Assembly: GCF_900113875.1 (NCBI RefSeq)
Contig: NZ_FORA01000001.1
Span: 682,001 to 746,000, forward strand
Reading direction: 5' to 3'
From: Jannaschia pohangensis
GTDB taxonomy: Bacteria; Pseudomonadota; Alphaproteobacteria; Rhodobacterales; Rhodobacteraceae
Length of the DNA: 64,000 nt
Both the position numbers and the translations under genes were made by a program. Positions 8,838-17,244 of this stretch are shown here, in pieces (position 1 is the first letter of the stretch; each line of letters starts with the position of its first letter). The notes below the pieces were generated by a model that made no database searches, had not been told where the DNA came from, and was given only the letters and a program-made list of their open reading frames with translations.

Positions 8838-9275
8838 CTATCCTTTCGCAAAGGCCCCGTGCCCCGAACGCGGCGGCTTGGGGGCCCTTCGTTGTCCTGC
8901 TCTAATTGGGGTGATCTGACAGCGACTTCAACGGCAGCCGTTCTGGCAATCGTTCCCGGTTGGTTCATGACTCTAGGGGGCCATTCGGGCGGCGCAAGGG
9001 GAAGCATTGCATTCGCGACAGGTTTTAGCCGGGCGGCAACGGGCTTCCCGCGATGCGGCGACTTGGCCGAAACGGGCCAATCAGGGCCTTCGCGCCACTT
9101 TGTTCGCGACCGGGAACCAATGCTGCGCAGAAATCCGGCCGTTTCGCGACGGTTGTCGTCAAGTTTATTAGGATACTACTTATTAACCAATATCTTAAGC
9201 ATGTTTCAGAGGATTTGCGGGTCTTCCAATCTTCGCTACACTGAGGTCACGACGCCGCCCGAATCCCGGTGCTTG
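8838..9275. other. Intergenic region between lon and a divergent hypothetical gene
   Basis: No convincing gene is seen in these 438 bases. The lon side carries a sigma-32-like promoter. The other side holds three copies of the octamer TTCGCGAC (9012, 9103, 9143) and an AT-rich patch at 9160-9200 that probably contains the promoter of the gene starting at 9276. Confidence 0.6.
8904..8932 (-). promoter_or_regulatory. Sigma-32 (RpoH) type promoter of lon
   Basis: On the minus strand GTTGAAG (-35, 8926-8932) and CCCCAATT (-10, 8904-8911) are separated by 14 nt. This closely matches the heat-shock consensus CTTGAAA / CCCCATNT. Transcription would start about 60 nt before lon, a well-known member of the heat-shock regulon. 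Confidence 0.6.
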
Positions 9276-9974
9276 ATGCTGGGTAACGACACAGTCCCCA
9301 TCTGCGAGTCCCTCGTGATCCACGCCACGTTCCCAACCGGCCCCCTTGCCCCCGTCCAGGCGATCCCCGTCGCCCATGTCCGGGACCTGCGTGCCGCGCA
9401 GATGGCGGCGGCGCGGGCCGAGAAACTTGCGGCGTCCCGGGCTCTCAAGCGGACGCACCACATGCGCGGCCATGTCCGGCGGGTCCAGCCGGTCTGGGAC
9501 TCCGGGCCTGCGACGAATCTGCTGGCGCTGGCCTTGGCTGAATACGCCCGCATCGGCAACTTTCAGGGCGCCCTCGTTGGCAGCCCGGACTTCATCAGCC
9601 GCCTCGACGACAGCGGCGCCCTGACCTTTCGGCATCGCGACGGCAACATCCTGGGCACGTTCGAGCGCAAGAAGGCGAACATCCGCATTCGAGGTGCCGA
9701 GGCCGGGATGGTGATGCGCGATGTCGTGTCGCTGTTCTGCGACGGCCCGGCCGGACGCCCGGAACTGGCGACGATCGGCGCGCGCGGACGCACCGTCCAC
9801 ATGGCCAAGTCAAGCCTCTGGGGTGACCGCACGATGCGCTATGCCTGCATGGAACAGGGTGTCTCGGGAAGCGGCAAACCCGAGGCGACGCTGCTGCTGC
9901 GCCCGCTTGCCGCGCCGGTCCTTGTCCTGACGGACCCCATCGAGCTGCCGAGCCGCCGCGTCCTTAGCGCCTGA
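9276..9974 (+). CDS. Hypothetical protein
   Basis: A 232-residue soluble protein that I do not recognise. There is no signal peptide or membrane segment. The N-terminal third has an Ala/Arg-rich helical stretch (RAAQMAAARAEKLAASRALKR). The C-terminal two thirds look like alternating strands with several Gly turns. The ATG at 9276 is preferred for lack of a better ribosome site; an in-frame ATG at 9201 would add 25 residues. It is followed by a terminator shared with the convergent gene, so it is monocistronic. Codon use looks like that of its neighbours. Confidence 0.6.
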   Translation: MLGNDTVPICESLVIHATFPTGPLAPVQAIPVAHVRDLRAAQMAAARAEKLAASRALKRTHHMRGHVRRVQPVWDSGPATNLLALALAEYARIGNFQGALVGSPDFISRLDDSGALTFRHRDGNILGTFERKKANIRIRGAEAGMVMRDVVSLFCDGPAGRPELATIGARGRTVHMAKSSLWGDRTMRYACMEQGVSGSGKPEATLLLRPLAAPVLVLTDPIELPSRRVLSA

Positions 9975-9996
9975 ACCACCCCTGCTTACCGAAAAC

Positions 9997-10025
9997 GCCG
10001 CGCCCGTTTCCGAGCGCGGCTTTTC
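9997..10025. terminator. Bidirectional terminator between two hypothetical genes
   Basis: A 7-bp stem GCCGCGC/GCGCGGC with a 10-nt loop is followed by TTTTC on the plus strand, and by GTTTTC when read on the minus strand. It fits both convergent genes. Confidence 0.75.
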
Positions 10026-10046
10026 TTTGCCCCGAAGGCTGTACCG

Positions 10047-11132
10047 TTACCGGAACTGCCGCGCGATGATCGGCAAGGCGCGTTCGGCCCGTCCCAACTC
10101 ACCCGCGTCGAAACCGTCGCTATGCTCCATCCAGGACACGCCAAGAGCGCTCTTGCCGCGCAGGAACGCCCCCTGCCCCGGAACATATTTGCCATAGAGC
10201 TCCTCGACCCGGTTCAACACGTGGCTGCCGGGCGCGCGATAGCCGATCTTGACGCCGCCGCCATGGCGAGTGCCATTGCTGCCGGCCCGACGCTCACGCG
10301 GATAATTCGGATCGCTCGGCATCTGGGAGATGCTGCCCGCGTTGCGCCAGCCCGTCCGGCTCGAATTGCCTCCCCAATCCTCGTAGGACGTCATCTTGTA
10401 GTCCATCGACAGAAGGATCCCCATCCAGAGCGAAAGCTCCAGCGACTCGGCCGCCCTGACGTGACTGGGAACTCGGCTGCTCATCGGGGCGTCTTGGATG
10501 AAGCGGCTTCGGCCCAGGGCAGCCGCCACAGCGTTCCTGTCGGCCTGCGACAGGGACGAAGAGCGCAGGTTTCTGGCCATCGTCAAAAGGAAGCTGGAAT
10601 GCGCCCGGACCCAGGTATCGAGCTCCAGAAAGAACTTCATCTCCGACTTCATCTCGGTCATCGCGGCCTGGAACGGGTTGGAGGTCAGTCCCGATGCGGC
10701 GGCGTTCGTCAGCGACTTGCTGATCTTGCCGGTCACGAAATCGAAGGCCTCGCCCAACATGTAGCGCGATGCTTCGCTGTCGAGCACGTGGTCGGCGGCC
10801 CGGTACAACAGCCGCTGGTTGCCGCGCAGAACAAGGCGCAGCGACGCATCGCCGACGGCCCGTGACAGGGTCGCGTGGCCCATTCGCGCCGTCATCCAGC
10901 CCCCGACGGGGATGGTGACGGCGATGCTGATGAGGCTCGCGAAAAGCTCGGCCCGGGCCCTGTCCGAGGCCTGTTGCCTTTCGATGGTGCCCTTCACCGC
11001 ATTGAAGGCGTCGCTGTAGGCGCTGGAGAGCGGATTCCGCCAGTGCAGCATATGCTGTCCGTGCGCCCAATTGGTATCTGCTTCAAGATCGGCGACGGTA
11101 TAGGAACCGCCAGAACCGGAACGTGGTGCCAT
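10047..11132 (-). CDS. Hypothetical protein
   Basis: A 361-residue protein of no family I recognise. The N terminus is Ser/Gly-rich (SGSGGSY). One moderately hydrophobic stretch near residues 65-82 (FASLISIAVTIPVGGW) is followed by a mostly helical middle. A polar Gly/Asn/Arg-rich region (about 255-300: GGNSSRTGWRN, RRAGSNGTRHGGG) then precedes a C-terminal helical segment. There is no signal peptide. The ribosome site overlaps a short inverted repeat (TGAGA/TCTCA) just before the ATG. It is monocistronic, ended by the bidirectional terminator, and its neighbours give no functional clue. Confidence 0.65.
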   Translation of the reverse strand: MAPRSGSGGSYTVADLEADTNWAHGQHMLHWRNPLSSAYSDAFNAVKGTIERQQASDRARAELFASLISIAVTIPVGGWMTARMGHATLSRAVGDASLRLVLRGNQRLLYRAADHVLDSEASRYMLGEAFDFVTGKISKSLTNAAASGLTSNPFQAAMTEMKSEMKFFLELDTWVRAHSSFLLTMARNLRSSSLSQADRNAVAAALGRSRFIQDAPMSSRVPSHVRAAESLELSLWMGILLSMDYKMTSYEDWGGNSSRTGWRNAGSISQMPSDPNYPRERRAGSNGTRHGGGVKIGYRAPGSHVLNRVEELYGKYVPGQGAFLRGKSALGVSWMEHSDGFDAGELGRAERALPIIARQFR

Positions 11133-11280
11133 TGAGAAATCTCATTTTCAAAGTATCTATGGCGCGCAGTTAACGCCAAGACAGCTTGCGAATGCAACCT
11201 GTTTGGCCGGGTGTCCGGGCCGTTGTTTCCGTCTGCGGACCAGCCGGTCACATGGGTGATATCTGTTCCCCGAGCAGGCT

Positions 11281-12411
11281 CTAGACGGGCTCGATATCAC
11301 CCGCCGCCCGCAAGGCGTGAAACCCCGATTCCCACGTCGCGAAGGTGCCTTCGGCGATGGCTGCGCGCATCTCGGCCATGATCTGCTGGAAATAATGCAG
11401 GTTGTGCCAGGTCAGAAGCATGCCCCCGATCATCTCTTGCGAGCGGATCACGTGGTGCAGGTAAGCGCGGGAATACCCGGTGCAGGCGGGGCAACCGCAA
11501 GCCTCGTCCAGGGGGCGCGGGTCGTCCGCGTGGCGGGCGTTGCGCAGGTTGACCTGACCGCGCCGCGTCCACCCCTGCCCGGTGCGCCCCGACCGCGAGG
11601 GCAGGACGCAATCCATCATGTCCACACCGCGCTTGACGGCGCCCACGATATCGTCGGGCTTGCCCACCCCCATCAGGTAGCGTGGCTTGTCTTCGGGCAG
11701 CTGTCCCGGCGCGAAATCCAGCACGTCGAACATCGCCTCCTGCCCCTCGCCCACGGCCAACCCGCCGATGGCATAGCCTTCGAACCCGATGGCGCGCAGG
11801 GCCGCGGCGCTCTCGGCCCGCAATTCCGGGTCGAGGCCGCCTTGCTGGATGCCGAACAGCGCGTGACCAGGCCGGTCGCCAAAGGCCGCGCGCGACCGCG
11901 CCGCCCAATCCATCGACAGCCGCATCGACGCGGCGATCCGGTCGCGGTCGGCGGGCAAGGCGGGGCATTCGTCGAAGCACATGACGATGTCGCTGCCAAG
12001 AAGACGCTGGATCTCCATCGACCGCTCGGGAGTCAGGCGGTGCCTGGACCCGTCGATATGGCTTTTGAACGTCACACCATCCTTGTCGAGCTTGCGCAGC
12101 GCGCCAAGGGACATGACCTGAAACCCGCCGGAATCGGTCAGGATCGGTTTGTCCCAGTTCATGAAATGATGCAGCCCGCCCAACCGGTCGATCCGCTCGG
12201 CCGTGGGGCGCAGCATCAGGTGATAGGTGTTGCCCAGAAGGATGTCCGCCCCCGTGGCGGCAACCGACTCGGGCAGCATCGCCTTGACCGTCGCCGCCGT
12301 GCCCACGGGCATGAAGGCAGGCGTCCGGATGTCGCCCCGCGGGGTCGAGATGACGCCGGTGCGGGCCTGACCGTCGGTGGCGCCGAGCGCAAAACTGAAT
12401 CGCTTGCCCAT
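11281..12411 (-). CDS. tgt: tRNA-guanine(34) transglycosylase
   Basis: A 376-residue Tgt that exchanges the wobble guanine of GUN-anticodon tRNAs for the queuosine precursor preQ1. It has the TIM-barrel sequence of the family: [10 protein letters not shown], the substrate loop [11 protein letters not shown] with a catalytic Asp, GGLAVGE, and a C-terminal zinc site formed by CGCPAC and a later His. The ATG at 12411 gives the standard length and has AAAAGGA upstream; the longer frame adds 68 residues unlike the family. The partner enzyme QueA is encoded about 23 kb away in the window, not adjacent. Confidence 0.96.
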   Translation of the reverse strand: MGKRFSFALGATDGQARTGVISTPRGDIRTPAFMPVGTAATVKAMLPESVAATGADILLGNTYHLMLRPTAERIDRLGGLHHFMNWDKPILTDSGGFQVMSLGALRKLDKDGVTFKSHIDGSRHRLTPERSMEIQRLLGSDIVMCFDECPALPADRDRIAASMRLSMDWAARSRAAFGDRPGHALFGIQQGGLDPELRAESAAALRAIGFEGYAIGGLAVGEGQEAMFDVLDFAPGQLPEDKPRYLMGVGKPDDIVGAVKRGVDMMDCVLPSRSGRTGQGWTRRGQVNLRNARHADDPRPLDEACGCPACTGYSRAYLHHVIRSQEMIGGMLLTWHNLHYFQQIMAEMRAAIAEGTFATWESGFHALRAAGDIEPV

Positions 12412-12684
12412 CTGGGGGTCCTTTTGCTTCGGCCGGAGGGAACCGGCGGCACCTTGCCCGAACACCGGCAAGATCGCGCTGCCCCATAGCAGCCTCGTTA
12501 CAGGCCTGTCACCCTTCTGGCGGGCCGCCGCGCAACCGGGATCGGGCATCGGCGGTCGATGGCCCATCCCGAAGTCGCGATGGAACGGGCCCTTCATTCG
12601 GGACGTTTCCCCCATAGCTCGACAGAGCAGCCCCCGCCCGGGTTACCGGACAAGGGGGCAGAGCAGATAAAAAGGAGACTACCC

Positions 12685-13269
12685 ATGAAACGTCATTTGA
12701 CGCTGATGATCCTTCCGCTTCTGGCCACCCCGGCCTTTGCGGGAAACATCGCCCCGCCGCCCGCCCCGCTGGAACCGGCCCCCGTGTTCGTCGACCCTGC
12801 CCCCGTCGGATATGATTGGAGCGGTTTCTCGGTCGGTGCACAGATCGGTTACGCAGACGCGAACGCCACCGGCGGCCTCGAGGGCGAGGGCGCGATCGGC
12901 GGTTTGCGGGCCAACTATGACCTCGATCTGGGCAATTGGGTCGTTGGCGCCGGGATCGACTATGACACCACGAACATTGATCTGAGCGGCGCAGCCACCG
13001 TCGACAACGTTCTGCGGGTCAAGGGCCGTGCGGGCATTGATGGCGGCCGCAACCTCTACTACGCGACCGCCGGCTACGCCCAGGCCGAAACCGATCTGAT
13101 CGGTGACGGCGACGGATATTTCGCGGGTCTCGGATACGAGGTTTTCGTGACCGACCAGCTGACCGTCGGCACCGAGGTGCTTTATCACGAGTTCGATGAC
13201 TTCGACGGCGCCCCCGGTGTCGAGGCCGACGCCACCACGGCGCAGGTCTCGCTCAACTGGCGGTTCTGA
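12685..13269 (+). CDS. Outer-membrane beta-barrel protein (porin-like)
   Basis: A 194-residue exported protein. The signal peptide (residues 1-19, cut after AFA) is followed by a Pro-rich linker (GNIAPPPAPLEPAP). Alternating amphipathic strands then end in a terminal Phe (SLNWRF), as is typical for barrels inserted by the BAM complex. Strand content and size suggest an eight-stranded barrel similar to Omp25/OmpA-like or OmpW-like proteins. AAAAGGAG lies upstream of the chosen ATG, and a hairpin follows the stop. The physiological role cannot be read from sequence. The mature N terminus resembles the 62-residue protein at 5197. Confidence 0.85.
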   Translation: MKRHLTLMILPLLATPAFAGNIAPPPAPLEPAPVFVDPAPVGYDWSGFSVGAQIGYADANATGGLEGEGAIGGLRANYDLDLGNWVVGAGIDYDTTNIDLSGAATVDNVLRVKGRAGIDGGRNLYYATAGYAQAETDLIGDGDGYFAGLGYEVFVTDQLTVGTEVLYHEFDDFDGAPGVEADATTAQVSLNWRF

Positions 13270-13278
13270 AACCGTCTG

Positions 13279-13307
13279 CCTCGGGCGCCGGAAAACAGCG
13301 CCCGGGG
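13279..13307 (+). terminator. Hairpin after the beta-barrel gene
   Basis: A 10-bp stem CCTCGGGCGC/GCGCCCGGGG (one T-G pair) with a 9-nt loop, followed by a pyrimidine-rich CATCTTCCCTCTTT. The T run is imperfect, so this is a probable rather than certain terminator. Confidence 0.55.
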
Positions 13308-13363
13308 CATCTTCCCTCTTTGACGACAAGCGCTTAGACTGCGTCTTAGGGGGACGTTCGGCA

Positions 13364-14101
13364 ATGCTTTACGACAGATGCGCCGAGATCGAGGCGCTGT
13401 CCGACGCGGATGCCGTCTGGCGCAGGGCAATCGACATCCTGGCGGACGAAGGCATCCCGGTGGTTATGCACCTGGCCTCTGCTCCGGACCGCAGCGACGT
13501 GCGGGTGATGACCACGACGCCAGAGATCCACGCCGCCGTGCCGCCCGCAGACGATCCGTTTCTGGAGCATTGTTGCAGCAGTTACCGGATCACCCACACC
13601 GGCGCCGCTTTTCTCGACGATTATCCCTATCTTCCCGACATCGCGCGCGACTTCATCAAGGCCGCCGTGTCCCATGGATTTCGGTCCGGCCTCGGCATTC
13701 CCATGCGGCTGGAAGGCTCGCCCCGATTTGGCGGATTCAACCTGGGCAGCCCGTTGGACAGGGTCGCATTCGAGGCGCAGATCATCCCGCGCGAAGAGGA
13801 GTTCCGCCTGTTCTGCCTTGTCGTTCACCGCAGGCTTGAGGAATTGTCGACGCCGCCGCCCGTGGAGGGGGAAGACCTTTTCCGGCACCTCCTCCTGTCG
13901 CCGCCGGCGTCCCGCCTTGACGCGCTCAGCCCTCGGGAGCGCGAGGTTCTCTATCTTCAGGCGCGGGGCCTGTCCCGCAAGGAAGTCGCGCGCATGTGCG
14001 GCATTTCCCCCCATACCGTCGCCGAATACACCGCCAACGCCTATCGCAAGACGGGCATCCGCAACCGGGCCGAGGCGGCACGGGTCGTTTTCGGCGCCTG
14101 A
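13364..14101 (+). CDS. LuxR-family transcriptional regulator
   Basis: A 245-residue regulator. The C-terminal LuxR/GerE helix-turn-helix is clear (LSPREREVLYLQARGLSRKE, then ISPHTVAEYTANAYRKTGI). The N-terminal 160 residues have an autoinducer-binding-like shape (GLGIPMRLEGSPRFGGFNLG). However, the usual W/Y/D-P cluster of acyl-homoserine-lactone receptors is not evident, and no luxI homolog is in the window. It is therefore best called an orphan LuxR-type regulator of unknown signal. The ATG at 13364 is chosen because the longer frame runs back through the upstream barrel gene. Confidence 0.85.
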   Translation: MLYDRCAEIEALSDADAVWRRAIDILADEGIPVVMHLASAPDRSDVRVMTTTPEIHAAVPPADDPFLEHCCSSYRITHTGAAFLDDYPYLPDIARDFIKAAVSHGFRSGLGIPMRLEGSPRFGGFNLGSPLDRVAFEAQIIPREEEFRLFCLVVHRRLEELSTPPPVEGEDLFRHLLLSPPASRLDALSPREREVLYLQARGLSRKEVARMCGISPHTVAEYTANAYRKTGIRNRAEAARVVFGA

Positions 14102-14182
14102 TGCGCCCTGCGGGCCTGCGCCCCCCTTTACCCGGCAGCGCACAATCCTTATCTTTTCACTCGACAACTGTTGGGACATCCG

Positions 14183-14548
14183 ATGACTGCTGAGCAGAAT
14201 GACCGCCTCGAAGGGACGCCGCTGATCGCGCCGTCGACGACCGATCACCCGCTGCACGAACCCGTGGTCGAGGCGTGCCGGTCGGTGTTCGACCCGGAAA
14301 TCCCGGTGAACATCTTCGACTTGGGCCTCGTCTATACCATCGACATCGGGTCCGAGAATGACGTCCGCGTTCTGATGACCCTGACCGCGCCCGGCTGTCC
14401 CGTGGCGGGCGAGATGCCCGGTTGGGTGGCCGATGCCGTGTCCTCCGTGCCCGGCGTCAAGACCGTCGATGTCGACCTCGTGTGGGAGCCGCCCTGGGGC
14501 ATGGAGATGATGTCCGACGAGGCCCGCCTGGAACTGGGCTTCATGTAG
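14183..14548 (+). CDS. SufT-like MIP18/DUF59 Fe-S assembly protein
   Basis: A 121-residue protein of the MIP18 (DUF59, PaaD/SufT) family that helps mature iron-sulphur proteins. The diagnostic stretch is VFDPEIPVNIFDLGLVY. The conserved Cys is in LTAPGCPVAG, and the family ending DLVWEPPWGMEMMSDEAR is intact. It is the first gene of a same-strand pair with an A-type Fe-S carrier 65 nt downstream, which supports the role. The ATG at 14183 gives the standard start; a TTG four codons upstream is possible. The rest of a suf operon is not in the window. Confidence 0.88.
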   Translation: MTAEQNDRLEGTPLIAPSTTDHPLHEPVVEACRSVFDPEIPVNIFDLGLVYTIDIGSENDVRVLMTLTAPGCPVAGEMPGWVADAVSSVPGVKTVDVDLVWEPPWGMEMMSDEARLELGFM

Positions 14549-14613
14549 ACCACCCCCGCACCCCTTGAGCGTGGACCCGAGGAGGCCTAGGTTCAAGTCA
14601 AAGGAGCGCCAAG

Positions 14614-14982
14614 ATGTTCGCTATCCCCGGCCAATCCCCCGTGACCGTGACCCCCGCTGCCGCGGCTCAGATTGCCCGCCTCATGACCCGGCAGAAGGCC
14701 GCGGGGCTGCGCATCGGCGTCAAGAAGGGCGGCTGCGCGGGCATGGAATACACCATGGACTATGTGACCGAGATCGAGCCGCACGACGAAGTGGTCGACC
14801 TTGACGGCGGTGCGCGGGTTATGATCGCGCCCATGGCGCAGATGTTCCTGTTCGGCACGGAGATCGACTACGAGACGTCCCTGCTGGAATCGGGCTTCAA
14901 GTTCCGCAATCCCAATGTCGTCGACGCCTGCGGTTGCGGCGAGTCGATCAAGTTCGACGAGTCTCTGGGCACCTCCACCTGA
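14614..14982 (+). CDS. A-type iron-sulphur cluster assembly protein (HesB/IscA/SufA family)
   Basis: A 122-residue A-type carrier that passes Fe-S clusters to apo-proteins. The three ligand cysteines are present: C41 in KKGGCAGM and the pair C106/C108 in DACGCGESIKF. The core VTVTPAAAAQI is typical. It is preceded by AAAGGAG and follows the SufT-like gene in the same direction; triose-phosphate isomerase follows 33 nt later and may be cotranscribed. Whether it is functionally SufA or a generic IscA-like protein cannot be decided without the rest of the suf operon. Confidence 0.92.
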   Translation: MFAIPGQSPVTVTPAAAAQIARLMTRQKAAGLRIGVKKGGCAGMEYTMDYVTEIEPHDEVVDLDGGARVMIAPMAQMFLFGTEIDYETSLLESGFKFRNPNVVDACGCGESIKFDESLGTST

Positions 14983-15015
14983 TCGCGCTATCCCCTGTGC
15001 AAACAGGAGGATCCC

Positions 15016-15738
15016 ATGACGAAGAAAATCGCCGCCGGAAACTGGAAGATGAACGGGCTGGTGTCCGATCTCTCGGACATCCTCGATATCGACAGACAGA
15101 TCGAAGGGCTGGAGTGCACCACGGTGATCTGCCTGCCCGCGACGCTGCTCTATGCGTCTGACGGCGATCCGCGTCAGCGGGTGGAGATCGGTGGCCAATA
15201 CTGCCACCCCGCCGCGTCCGGCGCGCATACGGGCGACATTTCCGCGCCCATGCTCGCCGACGCGGGCGCCACCTGGTGCATCACCGGCCATTCCGAACGT
15301 CGGACCGACCGGAACGAGACCGACGCCGACGTGCGCGCCCAGACCGAGGCCGTCTGGGCCGCAGGCATGACCGCGATCCTCTGCATCGGCGAGACGCTGG
15401 CGCAGCGCGAGGCGGGCGAAACGCTTGCCGTCCTGACCGCGCAACTTGCCGGATCGCTGCCCGAAGGGGCCACCGCCGACAACACCGTCCTTGCCTATGA
15501 ACCCGTCTGGGCCATTGGCACGGGCAAGGTCGCCAGCCCCGAACAGGTGGCCGAAGTCCACGACGCCCTGCGCGCGCAGGTCGGGGCGGACATGAGCCTG
15601 CTCTATGGGGGGTCCGTGAAGGCCGCCAATGCCGCCGAGATCTTTGCCCTCGCCAACGTCAACGGCGGGTTGGTGGGCGGGGCCAGCCTCAAGGCCGCGG
15701 ATTTCGTGCCCATCGTGCAGGCCCTTGCGGCGTCCTGA
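15016..15738 (+). CDS. tpiA: Triose-phosphate isomerase
   Basis: A 240-residue TIM-barrel enzyme that interconverts dihydroxyacetone phosphate and glyceraldehyde 3-phosphate in central carbon metabolism. The catalytic residues are visible: N9 and K11 (GNWKMNG), H92 (ITGHSERR) and E162 (YEPVWAIGTG). The phosphate-binding loop LLYGGSVK is intact. Length is slightly short but normal for alphaproteobacteria. CAGGAGG lies before the ATG. It probably ends a small operon with the two Fe-S assembly genes, since a strong terminator follows. Confidence 0.97.
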   Translation: MTKKIAAGNWKMNGLVSDLSDILDIDRQIEGLECTTVICLPATLLYASDGDPRQRVEIGGQYCHPAASGAHTGDISAPMLADAGATWCITGHSERRTDRNETDADVRAQTEAVWAAGMTAILCIGETLAQREAGETLAVLTAQLAGSLPEGATADNTVLAYEPVWAIGTGKVASPEQVAEVHDALRAQVGADMSLLYGGSVKAANAAEIFALANVNGGLVGGASLKAADFVPIVQALAAS

Positions 15739-15767
15739 CGGGGCACGACCATCGCCGAGACAAATGA

Positions 15768-15796
15768 CGGGCGGGCATCGCAAGGATGCCCGCCCG
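15768..15796. terminator. Bidirectional terminator between tpiA and dctM
   Basis: A perfect 12-bp stem CGGGCGGGCATC/GATGCCCGCCCG with a 5-nt loop, flanked by A-rich sequence on the left and TTCGTCTATTT on the right. It separates the convergent tpiA and dctPQM transcripts. Confidence 0.8.
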
Positions 15797-15801
15797 TTCG
15801 T

Positions 15802-17241
15802 CTATTTGATGATGAGTTCCGGTCCCATGACCAGCGTCGGCAACCAGGTCGAGATCGCCGGAATATAGGTCACCATGATCAGGAAGATGAACAGCACGCC
15901 AAGGAACGGCAGGGCCGCCTTGACCACGGCCATCATCGACATGCCCGCCACGCCCGACGTCACGAAGAGGTTCAGGCCGACCGGCGGGGTGATCATCCCG
16001 ATTTCCATGTTCACCACCATGATGATGCCCAGATGGATCGGGTCGATTCCCAGTTCGATGGCAATAGGGAACACCAGCGGCGCGACGATGACCAGAAGGC
16101 CCGATGGCTCCATGAACTGACCGCCGATCAGCAGGATGACGTTCACCATGATGAGGAAGGTCACCGGCCCCAGACCCGCGCCGAGCATGGCGTTGGCGAT
16201 GGACTGCGGGATCTGCTCATCCGTCAGGACGTGCTTGAGGATCAACGCGTTGGCGATGATGAACATCAGCGTGATGGTCAACTTGCCCGCATCCAGCAGG
16301 GTGTCGCGCGTGTCGCGGTGGAAGAACGCCGTGATGAGGGCCTGCGGATGCGACAGCAGCGATTTCGGCGTCCCCATCGGGGCATCCATGCCCTCGGCCA
16401 CGGCCGCGCCCACCGATTGCGCGGGCTTCGCGGCCAGCGGGCCGATGTCGCGATAGACGAACATGGCCACGATGAAGGCATAGACCGATGCGACGGCCGC
16501 AGCCTCGGTCGGCGTGAAGATCGCGCCGGTGACCCCCGGAATGCCATAGATCCCGAGCATGATGATCGCAATCAGCATCAGGCCCCAGAACGCCCCCCGG
16601 AACGATGCGCCGACCTCGGCCCATCCGGCGAAGTCGCCCTTCGGCATGTTCCGCTTCACGGCGATGATATAGATCGCGACCATCAGCATGAAACCGGCCA
16701 GAAGGCCCGGGATGACGCCTGCAAGGAACATGCGCCCGACCGACACATCGGTGGCCGAGGCATAGACCACCATCACGATGGACGGCGGAATCAGGATGCC
16801 GAGCGTGCCCGCGTTGCAGATCACGCCTGCCGCGAACTCCTTGGTATAGCCCGCCTGCTTCATCGCCGCGATGACGATGGTGCCGATGGCGACCACGGTG
16901 GCGGGCGACGACCCCGACAGGGCGGCGAACATCATGCAGGCAAAGACGCCCGCGATGGCGAGGCCGCCCCGGAAATGCCCGACGCAGGCGATGGAGAAGC
17001 GGATGATCCGCCGCGCCACGCCGCCCGTCGACATGAAGCTGGACGCAAGGATGAAGAACGGAATGGCGAGCAAGGTATAGTGCCCGGCCATCGCTTGATA
17101 GAAGGACTGCGCAATCGAGGCGAGCGAGGTGTCCGAAAAGGCCAGCAGGAAGACGATCGAGCTGAACCCGAGGGAGACCGCAATCGGCACGCCAAGCAGC
17201 AGCAGGCCGACGATCATCACGAAGAGAAGAACGACTTCCAT
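15802..17241 (-). CDS. dctM: TRAP transporter large permease
   Basis: A 479-residue polytopic membrane protein, the DctM subunit of a tripartite ATP-independent periplasmic transporter that drives uptake with the sodium or proton gradient. It has about 12 hydrophobic helices and family motifs such as IPFFILASSFM, AALSGSSPATVVAIG, GILIPPSIVMVVY and ITPPVGLNLFV. It is longer than the common 425-440 residues because of a hydrophilic insertion near residues 270-320. It is the last gene of dctP-dctQ-dctM, starting 3 nt after dctQ. By comparison with R. capsulatus the substrate is probably a C4-dicarboxylate (inference). Confidence 0.95.
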   Translation of the reverse strand: MEVVLLFVMIVGLLLLGVPIAVSLGFSSIVFLLAFSDTSLASIAQSFYQAMAGHYTLLAIPFFILASSFMSTGGVARRIIRFSIACVGHFRGGLAIAGVFACMMFAALSGSSPATVVAIGTIVIAAMKQAGYTKEFAAGVICNAGTLGILIPPSIVMVVYASATDVSVGRMFLAGVIPGLLAGFMLMVAIYIIAVKRNMPKGDFAGWAEVGASFRGAFWGLMLIAIIMLGIYGIPGVTGAIFTPTEAAAVASVYAFIVAMFVYRDIGPLAAKPAQSVGAAVAEGMDAPMGTPKSLLSHPQALITAFFHRDTRDTLLDAGKLTITLMFIIANALILKHVLTDEQIPQSIANAMLGAGLGPVTFLIMVNVILLIGGQFMEPSGLLVIVAPLVFPIAIELGIDPIHLGIIMVVNMEIGMITPPVGLNLFVTSGVAGMSMMAVVKAALPFLGVLFIFLIMVTYIPAISTWLPTLVMGPELIIK

Positions 17242-17244
17242 GGC

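Noticed and set aside
9183-9198. A CtrA-like site (TTAA ... TTAA) upstream of the gene at 9276
   Set aside because: The half-sites are 8 bp apart, not the 7 bp of the CtrA consensus.
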